From Verrucomicrobiota bacterium (GTDB lineage Bacteria; Verrucomicrobiota; Verrucomicrobiia; Limisphaerales; J093): a stretch of DNA of 46,561 nucleotides. Shown piece after piece: positions 1 to 8,318 of this stretch (position 1 is the first letter of the stretch; each line of letters starts with the position of its first letter). The DNA is taken from positions 1 through 46,561 of the forward strand of contig JAKLFY010000049.1 in the NCBI GenBank assembly GCA_022710935.1, written 5' to 3'. The notes beneath the pieces were generated by a model. It was not told the DNA's origin and searched no databases. It worked only from the letters and a program-made list of their open reading frames with translations. Both the position numbers and the translations under genes were made by a program.

Positions 1-2
1 GG

Positions 3-86
3 GATGGGGCGCGTCCGCTGCGTGGATTGGGCGCGCTGGGGGAGTTGGCGACGATGCGGGATTTGCAGGTCAATGTCGTGGGGTGA
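3..86 (+). CDS. C-terminal end of an upstream gene (tentative)
   Basis: An open frame enters from the left edge and ends in TGA, giving 27 residues that finish in RDLQVNVVG. The composition (leucine, glycine and arginine rich, GC-rich third positions) looks like a real coding tail, but it is too short to assign a family. It would lie about 140 bp upstream of the porin gene on the same strand. The 87-229 gap holds no clear promoter or Pho box that I can see. Confidence 0.25.
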   Translation, partial: DGARPLRGLGALGELATMRDLQVNVVG

Positions 87-229
87 GAGAGCGGCGGTCC
101 TGAATTGGATGTTGCCCAATCGTAACCGCGCAGCCGCCTGGTCGGCACACAGCAGGGGGATTCTCATGTGCGTCTTGAAGCCCGCCAAAACGGCGGAGCT
201 GAACGGGCAACAACTCATCCGGACGCATC

Positions 230-1627
230 ATGAGACGCACAAACCTCTGCACCCAGTTGTTGGGAATCGGCGTGGCGATCGCGGGCCTGAGCCTGCCGGC
301 CGCTCGAACCCAATCATCCGACGCGCTGATCGACAAACTGGTCGAGAAGGGAATCCTGACGGTCAAGGAAGGCAACGAACTTCGCGAGGAGGCGGACAAG
401 GGATTCGGTCAGGCCTACGCGGTCAAGAGCGGCATGCCTGAGTGGGTCACGGCGCTGAAGATCAACGGCGATTTTCGGGGGCGTTTCGAGGGTTTCTACG
501 GGGACAATCCCGATTTTGTCGATCGCAACCGCTGGCGGTATCGCCTCCGGTTGGGTGTTGCGGCCAACCTGATCGAGAACCTCGAAGTCGGGGTGCGGTT
601 GGGATCGGGTGACCTGGACAACGCGTCCGGGCTGACTTCGGGCTCCGACCCGATCTCGAACAACCAGAGCCTGCAGAACAACGCCTCGAAGAAGGGGATC
701 TTCCTCGATCTGGCGTACGCGCGGTGGGCGGCGATCAATCGTCCGGATTGGACAGGCGTGCTGACGATCGGCAAGATGGAGAATCCGTTCGTGCTGTCGG
801 ATATGCTCTTCGACAACGACTATACGCCGGAAGGCGCGGCGCAGCAGATCAGTTACACATTGAACGACAGGCACGCGCTGAAGTTGAATCTGGGCGAATT
901 CGTCCTCGACGAAATCGGGTCCACGAGCTCCGATCCGTTTCTGCTCGGGAGCCAACTCCGCCTCGAATCGGTTTGGACCCCGAAGGTCGGCACCAGTGCC
1001 GGGATCGGCTTTTTGACGATCCAGAACGAGGAAAACCTCCCGAGCAGCGCGGTGCCGGACATCAATGCGGGAAACCGCCGGCATGTGCGCTACACGGGGA
1101 ATTCGGAGACATACGCGGGGCTCGACGAGCCCGAGTCTGGCTACGACACGCTGGTTGTGGACGCGGCGTTCACTTACACACTCGGGGCCTTTCCCTTCTA
1201 TGCGGGTCCGTTCCCGATCAGGGTGTTTGGGGAGTATCTCTACAACAGCGGCGCGGATGACATGAACCGGGGCTATCAGGCCGGCGTGACTTTCGGCAAG
1301 GCAGGCAAACGGCGGACTTGGGAGCTGACCTACCGCTACAAGGTGCTCGAAGGCGACGCCTGGTGGGAGGAGTTGACGGATTCTGATTTCGGGGCCTACT
1401 ACGCCAATTCGCCAGCGGTCACCGCCCCTGAGTATGCCCGGGCTCGCAGCGCCGGGTACTGGGCCGGCACCAACGCTCGAGGCCATGTGGTCAAGGCCAG
1501 TTATTCGCCGCTCGATCCCTTGACTTTGAGCATGACCTGGTTTGGCGTCGATCTGATCGAAGAATACCTGCCTGGCAGCGACAGCCACATGCACCGGCTC
1601 CAGGTGGACGCGGTTCTGAAGTTTTAA
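230..1627 (+). CDS. Putative outer-membrane porin
   Basis: A 465-residue secreted protein. Residues 1-27 form a signal peptide (basic start, hydrophobic core, small residues before the cut). Residues about 30-57 form a charged helix (DALIDKLVEKGILTVKEG...), as seen at the N-terminus of putative porins in Verrucomicrobia and Proteobacteria. The rest alternates polar and aromatic residues, as expected for a beta barrel, and the protein ends in Phe (VLKF), the usual outer-membrane C-terminal signal. Its position directly upstream of pstS suggests it lets phosphate or organophosphates cross the outer membrane, like PhoE/OprP in other bacteria; that substrate is inferred from context only. The ATG was chosen because it places the signal peptide at the start. 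A Pho-box candidate begins 5 nt after its stop codon, so the porin itself may have a separate promoter. Confidence 0.8.
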   Translation: MRRTNLCTQLLGIGVAIAGLSLPAARTQSSDALIDKLVEKGILTVKEGNELREEADKGFGQAYAVKSGMPEWVTALKINGDFRGRFEGFYGDNPDFVDRNRWRYRLRLGVAANLIENLEVGVRLGSGDLDNASGLTSGSDPISNNQSLQNNASKKGIFLDLAYARWAAINRPDWTGVLTIGKMENPFVLSDMLFDNDYTPEGAAQQISYTLNDRHALKLNLGEFVLDEIGSTSSDPFLLGSQLRLESVWTPKVGTSAGIGFLTIQNEENLPSSAVPDINAGNRRHVRYTGNSETYAGLDEPESGYDTLVVDAAFTYTLGAFPFYAGPFPIRVFGEYLYNSGADDMNRGYQAGVTFGKAGKRRTWELTYRYKVLEGDAWWEELTDSDFGAYYANSPAVTAPEYARARSAGYWAGTNARGHVVKASYSPLDPLTLSMTWFGVDLIEEYLPGSDSHMHRLQVDAVLKF

Positions 1628-1632
1628 CCTGA

Positions 1633-1650
1633 CTGTCACACAATTGACAC
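1633..1650 (+). promoter_or_regulatory. Candidate Pho box (PhoB binding site)
   Basis: CTGTCAC-ACAA-TTGACAC: two 7-bp half sites separated by 4 bp, as in the E. coli Pho box. The first half matches the consensus fully and the second matches 5 of 7. It lies 46 bp before the pstS start codon, in the gap between porin and pstS. The presence of phoB/phoR in the same gene run supports the call. Only a binding assay or conservation among relatives could prove it. Confidence 0.6.
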
Positions 1651-1696
1651 CCGCCGGCCATCCGCCTGCTGGAAGTTTCAAGGAAAAGGAAAACAA

Positions 1697-2554
1697 ATGA
1701 CGCAAACGAATCGCAGGTCCATCGCGCTCGCACTCGCGCTCGCACTGCTTGTCGGTGTCGGCCCGGCTCTGGCCGGGAATCTCACGGTCAAGGGCTCCGA
1801 CACCCTGGTGATTCTGGCCCAGAAATGGGCTGAGATGTACATGCAGCAGAATTCGAACACCAAGATCCAGGTGACCGGCGGGGGCACCGGCACCGGATTT
1901 GCCGCCCTGCAGAATCAGACGACCGATCTCTGCAACGCCTCGCGCAAGATCCGCGCCAAGGAGATCGAAGCCTGTGTGAAGGCCTTTGGCAAGCGGCCCA
2001 CCGAGTACAAAGTCGCGCTCGATGGCCTGTCGGTCTACGTCCACGAGAGCAACCCGATCGCGCAACTCAGCATCGAGGAACTTGAGGGGATCTTTACGGC
2101 CAAGATCCGGAACTGGAAGGAGATCGGCGGCAAAGACCAGCCGATCGTGCTGTACAGCCGCGAGAACAGCTCCGGCACCTACGAGTTTTTCAAAGAGCAC
2201 GTGCTCAAGGGCAAGGACTTTGCTTCGAGCGCGCAGACCCTGCAGGGCACGGCGCAGGTTCTCCAGGCCGTGGCCGGCGAGCCCAAGGGCATCGGCTACG
2301 GCGGGGCCGCCTACGGGGCGGGGGCCAAACACATCAAAGTCAGCAAGGAGAAAGGCGGGGCGGCCGTTGAACCGAGCGAAGAGACCGTGGTCGCGGGCAC
2401 CTATCCCATCTGGCGCTATCTTTACATCTATGTGAACCCGGCCCTCGACAAGGGTGAGGTCGCCGCCTACCTGAACTGGATTCGCAGCGATGCGGGACAG
2501 AACGTGGTTAAGGACATTGGGTATTTTCCCTTGCCGAAGCAGTTGCGCCAGTGA
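1697..2554 (+). CDS. pstS: Phosphate ABC transporter substrate-binding protein PstS
   Basis: A 285-residue periplasmic phosphate-binding protein of the PstSCAB importer. Residues 1-26 are a signal peptide (ALALALLVGVGPALA then G). The mature start NLTVKGSDTLVILAQKWAE and the phosphate-site segments GGGTGTGFAAL and SRENSSGTYEFF are the usual PstS landmarks. It is followed after 12 bp by pstC, so the permease, ATPase, phoU and regulators are probably cotranscribed with it. An AAGGAAAAGGA purine tract lies just upstream of the ATG. Expression is likely induced by phosphate starvation through the Pho-box candidate before it. Confidence 0.95.
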   Translation: MTQTNRRSIALALALALLVGVGPALAGNLTVKGSDTLVILAQKWAEMYMQQNSNTKIQVTGGGTGTGFAALQNQTTDLCNASRKIRAKEIEACVKAFGKRPTEYKVALDGLSVYVHESNPIAQLSIEELEGIFTAKIRNWKEIGGKDQPIVLYSRENSSGTYEFFKEHVLKGKDFASSAQTLQGTAQVLQAVAGEPKGIGYGGAAYGAGAKHIKVSKEKGGAAVEPSEETVVAGTYPIWRYLYIYVNPALDKGEVAAYLNWIRSDAGQNVVKDIGYFPLPKQLRQ

Positions 2555-2566
2555 GACTGGGGGGCG

Positions 2567-3754
2567 ATGCCACACCGTCAGCAACTGGGACGGCGGAGCG
2601 AAGGCTGGATGGGCCTTGAGCGGGGCTATCGGGCCCGGCCCGGCGAGTGGATCGCGGAGAAGCTCATCTTTCTGGTGTCGCTGACGGCGATGGTGATGAT
2701 CTTCCTGATCTTCGTATTCGTCACCCGCGAGGCGCTCCCGATTCTCCTGGGCCGGATGTCCAGCGCCGCTACGCTCGAGACCGCGGTGATTCCTCCCAGC
2801 CAGATGGACTCCCTGAGTTCCGAAGCGCTGCGGCAGTATCTGGGACTGACGCCCGCCGAGTTTGCGGGCAAGGATCGGGAGACGCTCGAACTCCTGATGG
2901 AGCTGAAGCAGGAAATCGCCGCGGAAGCACCGGAGGACAAGGATGCGACCGTGAACACGGCCGCCTGGCGCTACTTGCTGTTTCCGTACCAATGGACGGG
3001 ATACGACCACCCCGTCTACATCTGGCAGCCCGTCTCCGCGATCCACAAGTACAACATCGTCCCGCTGATTGTTGGGAGCCTAAAGACCACCCTGGTCGCG
3101 CTGCTCTTTGCCGTGCCTTTGGCCCTGGCGGCGGCCCTCTACGTATCGCAGCTCGCCTCGCCGCGGCTCAAAGAGTGGATCAAGCCCGCCATCGAGCTGC
3201 TGGCCGGCATTCCGTCGGTTGTTCTTGGCTTTTTCGGCCTGATCGTGATGGCCACATTCCTGCAAAACGTGTTCGGCTACGCCTCACGGCTGAATGCCCT
3301 TGTGGCCGGGATTGCCTTGGGCCTGGCCGCGTTGCCGGTGATCTTCTCGATCGCCGAGGACGCCCTGACCAGCGTGCCGCGCACGTACACCGAGGCCGCC
3401 CTGGCGCTGGGGTCTTCGCGGTGGCAGGCGGCCTGGCAGATCGTGCTGCCTGCCGCGGTGCCCGGCGTGTTCGCCGCGGTCGCGCTCGGCTTCGGCCGCG
3501 CGATCGGGGAGACGATGGTGGTGTTGATGGCGAGCGGCAACGCCAGCATCCTCTCCTGGAGTTTGTTCGATTCGACCCGCACCATCACGGCCACCATTGC
3601 GGCCGAACTGGCCGAGACAGTTTTTGGCGGACATCACTACCGCATTCTGTTCCTGCTGGGGGCTGTGCTTTTCGCCGTGACGTTCCTTGCGAACCTCGCC
3701 GGCGACCTGGTCATCCAGCGGCTCAAGAAGCGGCTGGAAGGCAAACGTTCGTGA
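2567..3754 (+). CDS. pstC: Phosphate ABC transporter permease PstC
   Basis: A 395-residue inner-membrane permease subunit. A first membrane helix lies at about residues 33-55. A long periplasmic insert (about 60-165, charged, with ETLELLMELKQEIAAEAPED) is followed by the conserved five-helix transport core that starts at IVPLIVGSLKTTLVALLFAVPLALAAALY. The EAA-type cytoplasmic loop is visible at EAALALGSSRWQAAWQIVLPAA. The protein is longer than E. coli PstC (about 320) because of the periplasmic insert, a variant known in several phyla. A second ATG 14 codons in (MGLERGY) is an alternative start. It pairs with PstA downstream. Confidence 0.93.
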   Translation: MPHRQQLGRRSEGWMGLERGYRARPGEWIAEKLIFLVSLTAMVMIFLIFVFVTREALPILLGRMSSAATLETAVIPPSQMDSLSSEALRQYLGLTPAEFAGKDRETLELLMELKQEIAAEAPEDKDATVNTAAWRYLLFPYQWTGYDHPVYIWQPVSAIHKYNIVPLIVGSLKTTLVALLFAVPLALAAALYVSQLASPRLKEWIKPAIELLAGIPSVVLGFFGLIVMATFLQNVFGYASRLNALVAGIALGLAALPVIFSIAEDALTSVPRTYTEAALALGSSRWQAAWQIVLPAAVPGVFAAVALGFGRAIGETMVVLMASGNASILSWSLFDSTRTITATIAAELAETVFGGHHYRILFLLGAVLFAVTFLANLAGDLVIQRLKKRLEGKRS

Positions 3755-3797
3755 GGCGCGGCGCGGCCATTTCAAATTCAGAGCACACATCGCAGAA

Positions 3798-4760
3798 TTG
3801 AACTCGAGAGCCCATGACGAGCGATCCGACTTTACGGTGAAGTCGTTCGACTGGGTGTCGTTTTTCTGCACGGGGCTGACCGGGCTGGCGACACTGTTGA
3901 TTCTGGCGATCCTGGCGGTGATCCTGGGCAACATTGCCATGCACGGCTGGCCGGCCATCTCCTGGCGCTTCGTCAGCGGGGGCACGGAGTCGGACATGTT
4001 CGACGTCACCAAGGCCGGAATATTCCCGATGATCTTCGGCACTTCGGCGCGGGTGATTCTGATGACCATCTTCGTGATTCCGGTGGGCGTCGTCACGGCG
4101 GTTTACCTGACCGAATACGCGCACACCACCTCGCCGATCACGCGCGTCATCCGCGGCGCGGTCAACAACCTGGCCGGCGTGCCCTCGATTGTGTTTGGGC
4201 TGTTTGGACTGGGATTTTTCATCGGCTTTGTGGGCGGCGGCATGGACGCGCTTTTCTATCCGGACAATCCCAGACCGCTATGGGGGAAGGCGGCCCTGAT
4301 CTGGGCGTCGATGACTCTGGCCGTGATGACCCTGCCAGTGGTCATCGTGGCCACTGAAGAGGCTTTGCGGGCCATCCCGTTGGGGCTGCGCGAAGCCAGC
4401 CTGGCGCTCGGGGCCACCAAACTGCAGACAATCGTCAAGATCGTTCTCCCCAACGCCCTGCCGGGCATCATGACGGGCGGCATTCTTGCCGTGAGCCGCG
4501 CCGCCGGCGAAGTGGCGCCGATTCTCTTCACTGGCGCGGCGTATTTCATGGCCGATTTGCCGAAGTCGCTGACCGACCAGTTCATGGACCTCGGTTACCA
4601 TGTCTTCGTCCTCTCGACACAGTCTCCCAACATCGACAAGACCCGGCCGATCCTCTATGGAACCGTGCTCGTGCTCGTGGCCTTGACCTTCGCGCTCAAC
4701 TTCGTGGCGATCCTGATCCGCGCCCGCATTCGGCGTCATTTGCGGGCGGTGCACGGCTGA
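3798..4760 (+). CDS. pstA: Phosphate ABC transporter permease PstA
   Basis: The second membrane subunit of the phosphate importer, about 320 residues. The body is clear: KSFDWVSFFCTGLTGLATLL helix, SARVILMTIFVIPVGVVTAVYLTEYA, the EAA loop REASLALGATKLQTIVKIVLPNALPG, and a terminal helix with basic tail (RARIRRHLRAVHG). There is no in-frame ATG at a sensible position. I chose TTG, which leaves a short gap after pstC. GTG at 3837 (VKSFDW...) is equally possible, and an upstream ATG would overlap pstC by about 70 bp. Cotranscribed with pstB 12 bp downstream. Confidence 0.88.
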   Translation: MNSRAHDERSDFTVKSFDWVSFFCTGLTGLATLLILAILAVILGNIAMHGWPAISWRFVSGGTESDMFDVTKAGIFPMIFGTSARVILMTIFVIPVGVVTAVYLTEYAHTTSPITRVIRGAVNNLAGVPSIVFGLFGLGFFIGFVGGGMDALFYPDNPRPLWGKAALIWASMTLAVMTLPVVIVATEEALRAIPLGLREASLALGATKLQTIVKIVLPNALPGIMTGGILAVSRAAGEVAPILFTGAAYFMADLPKSLTDQFMDLGYHVFVLSTQSPNIDKTRPILYGTVLVLVALTFALNFVAILIRARIRRHLRAVHG

Positions 4761-4772
4761 CCCCTCCTGCCT

Positions 4773-5603
4773 ATGGCGGAACACCTCACCCCAACAATCC
4801 GCGTCGCGGCGGGCCTCCGCCAGGGCGGCGACGCCGCGTCGGCGGCCGCCACGCCGCTCATCCGCATCGAGAATCTCAGCTTGTACTATGGCCGCGCCAA
4901 GGCCCTCAGCAACATCACGCTGAGCATTCCGGAGCGGTTGGTCACGGCCTTCATCGGGCCGTCCGGGTGCGGCAAGTCGACGCTGCTTCGTTGTCTGAAC
5001 CGGATGAACGATCTGATCGACAACGTGCGCATCGAAGGGCGCGTGGCCATTCACGGGCACGATCTCTATGACGCGAAGACCGACGTGATCGAGTTGCGAA
5101 AGCGGGTTGGGATGGTTTTCCAGAAATCCAATCCATTCCCGAAAAGCATTTACGAGAACATCGCCTACGGCCTGCGGCTGCGCGGGATGCGCGACCGCCG
5201 GATGCTTGATGAGACGGTCGAGCGCAGCCTGCGCCAAGCGGCCCTCTGGGACGAAGTGAAAGACCGCCTCCACGCCAGCGCGCTCGGCCTGTCCGGAGGC
5301 CAGCAGCAGCGCGTCTGCATCGCCCGCGCCATCGCCATCCAGCCGGAGATCCTCCTCATGGACGAGCCGGCGTCCGCCCTCGATCCGCTTGCCACCGCGC
5401 GAATCGAGGACCTGATTCTGGATTTGAAGAAGGAGTTCACGATCGTTATCGTCACGCACAACATGCAGCAGGCGGCCCGCATCTCGGATTCCACCGCATT
5501 CTTCTACCTGGGGGAGCTGATCGAGTTTGACGCGACCCGCCGCCTGTTCACCAACCCTGCCAGGAAACAGACTGAAGATTACGTCACCGGCCGTTTCGGC
5601 TAG
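4773..5603 (+). CDS. pstB: Phosphate ABC transporter ATPase PstB
   Basis: A 276-residue ATPase that powers phosphate import. Walker [10 protein letters not shown] is at residues 62-70, followed by the Q-loop [13 protein letters not shown], signature LSGGQQQR, Walker [15 protein letters not shown] and the H-loop [15 protein letters not shown]. The [17 protein letters not shown] segment is characteristic of PstB among ABC ATPases. About 28 extra alanine- and glycine-rich residues precede the first strand, so a later start is conceivable. The gene sits between pstA and phoU in the usual order. Confidence 0.96.
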   Translation: MAEHLTPTIRVAAGLRQGGDAASAAATPLIRIENLSLYYGRAKALSNITLSIPERLVTAFIGPSGCGKSTLLRCLNRMNDLIDNVRIEGRVAIHGHDLYDAKTDVIELRKRVGMVFQKSNPFPKSIYENIAYGLRLRGMRDRRMLDETVERSLRQAALWDEVKDRLHASALGLSGGQQQRVCIARAIAIQPEILLMDEPASALDPLATARIEDLILDLKKEFTIVIVTHNMQQAARISDSTAFFYLGELIEFDATRRLFTNPARKQTEDYVTGRFG

Positions 5604-5614
5604 AATCCTCTTGT

Positions 5615-6283
5615 ATGGAACATTTCGAACACGAGCTGTCGGTGCTCAAACAGCGGCTCCTTGTCATGGCGAGCTACGCGGAAAACGCGGTCAACCGGGC
5701 GGTCGAGGCCTTGCGGAACCGCGACGACGCCCTCGCCCAGAAGGTGAAGGAAGACGACACCGTTCTGGACGAGTTGGAGATGGAGTTGGACGAGCTGGCG
5801 ATCGGCCTTCTGGCCCAGGCCCCATTGGCTTCGGATCTCCGCCTCATCACGGTGGCGATGAAGATCACACAGAACCTCGAACGGGTGGGGGATGAGGCCA
5901 CTAAGATCGCCAAACGCACCCGCGAGTTGAACCAGGAACCGCCCCTGAAGGCCGCGTCGGCCCTCCCTCAGCTCGCCGAACGCGCCGTCCGGATGCTCCG
6001 CAACGCGCTCGACGCCTTTGTCTCGGGCAACACCGCCGCGGCCCGGGCCTTGGTCGCCGAGGACAAGGAGGTCGACGCCCTCAACAGGCAAATCCTGGCC
6101 GAGCTCGAAGCCGTCATGGCCGAGAGCCCGCAGAACATCAAGCGCTGTCTGAACCTGATGGTGGTCTCGCGCAGCCTCGAGCGGGTTGCCGACCACGCCA
6201 AGAACGTCGCGGAGGAAGCCGTCTACTTGCGCGAAGCCGTCGATATCCGGCATTCCCACCCGTCCGCTGCACCGCCCGCGTGA
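5615..6283 (+). CDS. phoU: Phosphate signalling regulator PhoU
   Basis: A 222-residue all-helical cytoplasmic protein with the two tandem PhoU repeats (about residues 15-105 and 120-205). The ERVGDEATKIAKR segment and its second-repeat counterpart RVADHAKNVAEE hold the metal-binding acidic residues of the family. PhoU links the Pst importer to the sensor kinase and shuts off signalling when phosphate is plentiful. It lies 11 bp after pstB and overlaps phoB by four bases (GTGA), so translational coupling with the response regulator is likely. Confidence 0.94.
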   Translation: MEHFEHELSVLKQRLLVMASYAENAVNRAVEALRNRDDALAQKVKEDDTVLDELEMELDELAIGLLAQAPLASDLRLITVAMKITQNLERVGDEATKIAKRTRELNQEPPLKAASALPQLAERAVRMLRNALDAFVSGNTAAARALVAEDKEVDALNRQILAELEAVMAESPQNIKRCLNLMVVSRSLERVADHAKNVAEEAVYLREAVDIRHSHPSAAPPA

Positions 6284-6972
6284 CACGTCCGATGAAAGCC
6301 AGGATTCTCGTCGTCGATGACGAGCCCGATGCTCTCGAGCTTGTCGAGTTCAACCTGCGCCAGGCCGGCCACGAGGTCACGGGCGCCGAGGACGGAGCGG
6401 AGGCGCTCGAGAAGGCCCGGGCCTCGATGCCCGACTTGATTGTGCTCGATGTCATGCTTCCCGAGATGAGCGGCATCGAGGTCTGCAAGGTTCTTCGACG
6501 TGATCCCGCGACCGCCGGCATCCCGATCATCATGCTGACGGCGAAGGCGAGCGAGATTGACCGGGTGCTGGGGCTCGAACTGGGCGCCGATGATTACGTC
6601 ACCAAGCCGTTCAGCCCGCGCGAACTGGTCCTGCGCGTCAAGAATGTCCTCCAGCGCCATCAACAGAAGGTCTCCCGGCCCGAGCGCTTCGCCTTCGGCG
6701 ACCTGGTCATCGACCGTCCCAGGCACGAAGTCCTCTGGAAGGGCAAGGCGATCGAGCTGACCGCGACGGAGTTTCGTCTGTTGACCGTTCTTGCCGAACG
6801 GGCCGGGCGGGTGCAATCCCGCGATCAACTTCTCCAGGATGTCTGGCACTACGAGAGCCTGATCGACACGCGCACCGTCGATACGCACATGCGTCGGCTG
6901 CGGGAAAAGCTCGGCCCGGCGGCCAAGCACCTCGACACCGTTCGCGGTGTCGGATATCGGTTTGTCGAATGA
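6280..6972 (+). CDS. phoB: Phosphate regulon response regulator PhoB
   Basis: A 230-residue OmpR/PhoB-class response regulator. The receiver domain has the acidic pair D13-D14, phosphoacceptor D57 (LIVLDVMLPEMSG), and K109 in TKPFSPREL. A winged-helix DNA-binding domain fills about 130-230, ending in the usual LDTVRGVGYRFVE. The GTG start overlaps the phoU stop; ATG four codons later (MKARILVV) is an alternative. It presumably binds the Pho box upstream of pstS. A 138-bp gap with a GCCCGGGCCCGGGC palindrome (7018-7031) separates it from the kinase. Confidence 0.93.
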   Translation: MTRPMKARILVVDDEPDALELVEFNLRQAGHEVTGAEDGAEALEKARASMPDLIVLDVMLPEMSGIEVCKVLRRDPATAGIPIIMLTAKASEIDRVLGLELGADDYVTKPFSPRELVLRVKNVLQRHQQKVSRPERFAFGDLVIDRPRHEVLWKGKAIELTATEFRLLTVLAERAGRVQSRDQLLQDVWHYESLIDTRTVDTHMRRLREKLGPAAKHLDTVRGVGYRFVE

Positions 6973-7110
6973 CAAACCGCGCGTTTCTGCCGCGGGACGC
7001 CCAAGCGGGCCTGCTTTGCCCGGGCCCGGGCCTTTGTGTCCTCGACCCGGCATGGGATTTCCGGGCTGGGCATGGCGCATGGGCCTGACATGACCTGAGC
7101 ATCCGGTGCT

Positions 7111-8301
7111 ATGGAAATGCCGCTGATCCTCCTTCTGACCGCGGCGCTGATTGCGACGCAGGTGTATTGGCATCGCAGGCTCGCGCGTCAGGAAGCCTGC
7201 TCGCGCGGCGAGGGCGACGCCCTGCGCCAACGCCTGGGGGAGACGGAGACGCGCGCGCGGGCCGAGCAACACGCCCTTCTGAACAGCATGGTCGACGGGG
7301 TTCTCTGGCTTGATGCGAAGGGGTGCATCCGACTCGCCAACGACGCGTGCGCCGGTCTCCTTGGCCTCGGCGGCGAGTTCGCCGGGCGCCCGTTGATCGA
7401 GGCCGTCCGCTCGCACGAGCTGGCGTCGCTGGTCGAGCGTCTGGCCCGCGAGCCTGTCGTGCGCGGCTTCGAGCTGAAGCTGCCGGGCGCCGAGGAGCGG
7501 TGGATCGCGGTCAACGCCGCCGCCCTGCGGGATGGCGACGAGGAATCGGGCGGTTTGATTCTTGTCTTTCATGACCTGACGCGTCTCAAGCAGCTCGAGC
7601 GGACCCGCCAGGAATTCGTGGCCAACGTCAGCCACGAGCTGCGCACCCCGCTCTCGTTGATCCAGGGGTTTGCGGAATCGCTGCTCGGAGGCGCCAAGGA
7701 CGATCCCGCGCTGAACGAGAAGTTTCTGCGCATCATCGACCGCAACGCGCAGCGTCTGGCCCTGCTGACTGAGGATCTGCTCACCATTTCCGAGCTCGAG
7801 GCCGGTCGCTCGCAACTGAAGATCGAGCCGGTGGATCTCCGATCCCTGGTGGGCGAGGTGTTCGAGGAATTCCAACCCCAAGCCGCCGCCAAACAGGTCG
7901 AGCTCGAGAGCGATTTGGCGCCGGTTGTCGTTTCGGCCGACCGCGGACGGCTTCACCAAGTGCTGTCGAATCTGATCGACAATGGGATCAAGTACGGGCG
8001 GGTCGGCGGGGTTGTCCGCGTGGGGGCCGATTCGGCGGCCGCGGACGAACTCGAAGTGCGTGTCGCCGACGACGGCCCCGGGCTGCCGCCCGAGGCATTG
8101 AACCGTGTCTTCGAGAGGTTCTACCGGGTCGACAAGGCGCGTTCGCGCGAGGAAGGGGGAACCGGGCTGGGGCTGTCGATTGTCAAGCACATCGTCCAGG
8201 CCCACGGCGGGCGTGTCTGGGTCGAGAGCGCTCCAGGTCGGGGCGCGACCTTCAAGTTTCTTCTACCGCGCGCGCCGATGCCGGCAGGCGGACCGGGTTG
8301 A
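7111..8301 (+). CDS. phoR: Phosphate regulon sensor histidine kinase PhoR
   Basis: A 396-residue membrane-anchored histidine kinase. One N-terminal transmembrane helix (about 3-20) is followed by a coiled linker, a PAS domain (about 55-160), a HisKA domain with the phosphorylated His at 175 (ANVSHELRTPLSL), and a HATPase domain with N box NLIDNGIKYG, G1 DDGPGLP and G2 GGTGLGLSIVKH. The lack of a large periplasmic loop fits PhoR, which senses through the Pst/PhoU complex rather than a ligand. It ends 17 bp from the convergent crtN gene. Confidence 0.9.
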   Translation: MEMPLILLLTAALIATQVYWHRRLARQEACSRGEGDALRQRLGETETRARAEQHALLNSMVDGVLWLDAKGCIRLANDACAGLLGLGGEFAGRPLIEAVRSHELASLVERLAREPVVRGFELKLPGAEERWIAVNAAALRDGDEESGGLILVFHDLTRLKQLERTRQEFVANVSHELRTPLSLIQGFAESLLGGAKDDPALNEKFLRIIDRNAQRLALLTEDLLTISELEAGRSQLKIEPVDLRSLVGEVFEEFQPQAAAKQVELESDLAPVVVSADRGRLHQVLSNLIDNGIKYGRVGGVVRVGADSAAADELEVRVADDGPGLPPEALNRVFERFYRVDKARSREEGGTGLGLSIVKHIVQAHGGRVWVESAPGRGATFKFLLPRAPMPAGGPG

Positions 8302-8318
8302 GTTCCCGGGCCCCGATC

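Noticed and set aside
4-441. Plus-strand open frame of 145 codons overlapping the porin start.
   Set aside because: Composition is arginine- and tryptophan-rich in the manner of a shadow frame; the porin frame explains the region.
314-3046. A 910-codon minus-strand open frame across porin, pstS and pstC.
   Set aside because: A long antisense frame is common in GC-rich DNA; the plus-strand genes have clear families and this translation has none.
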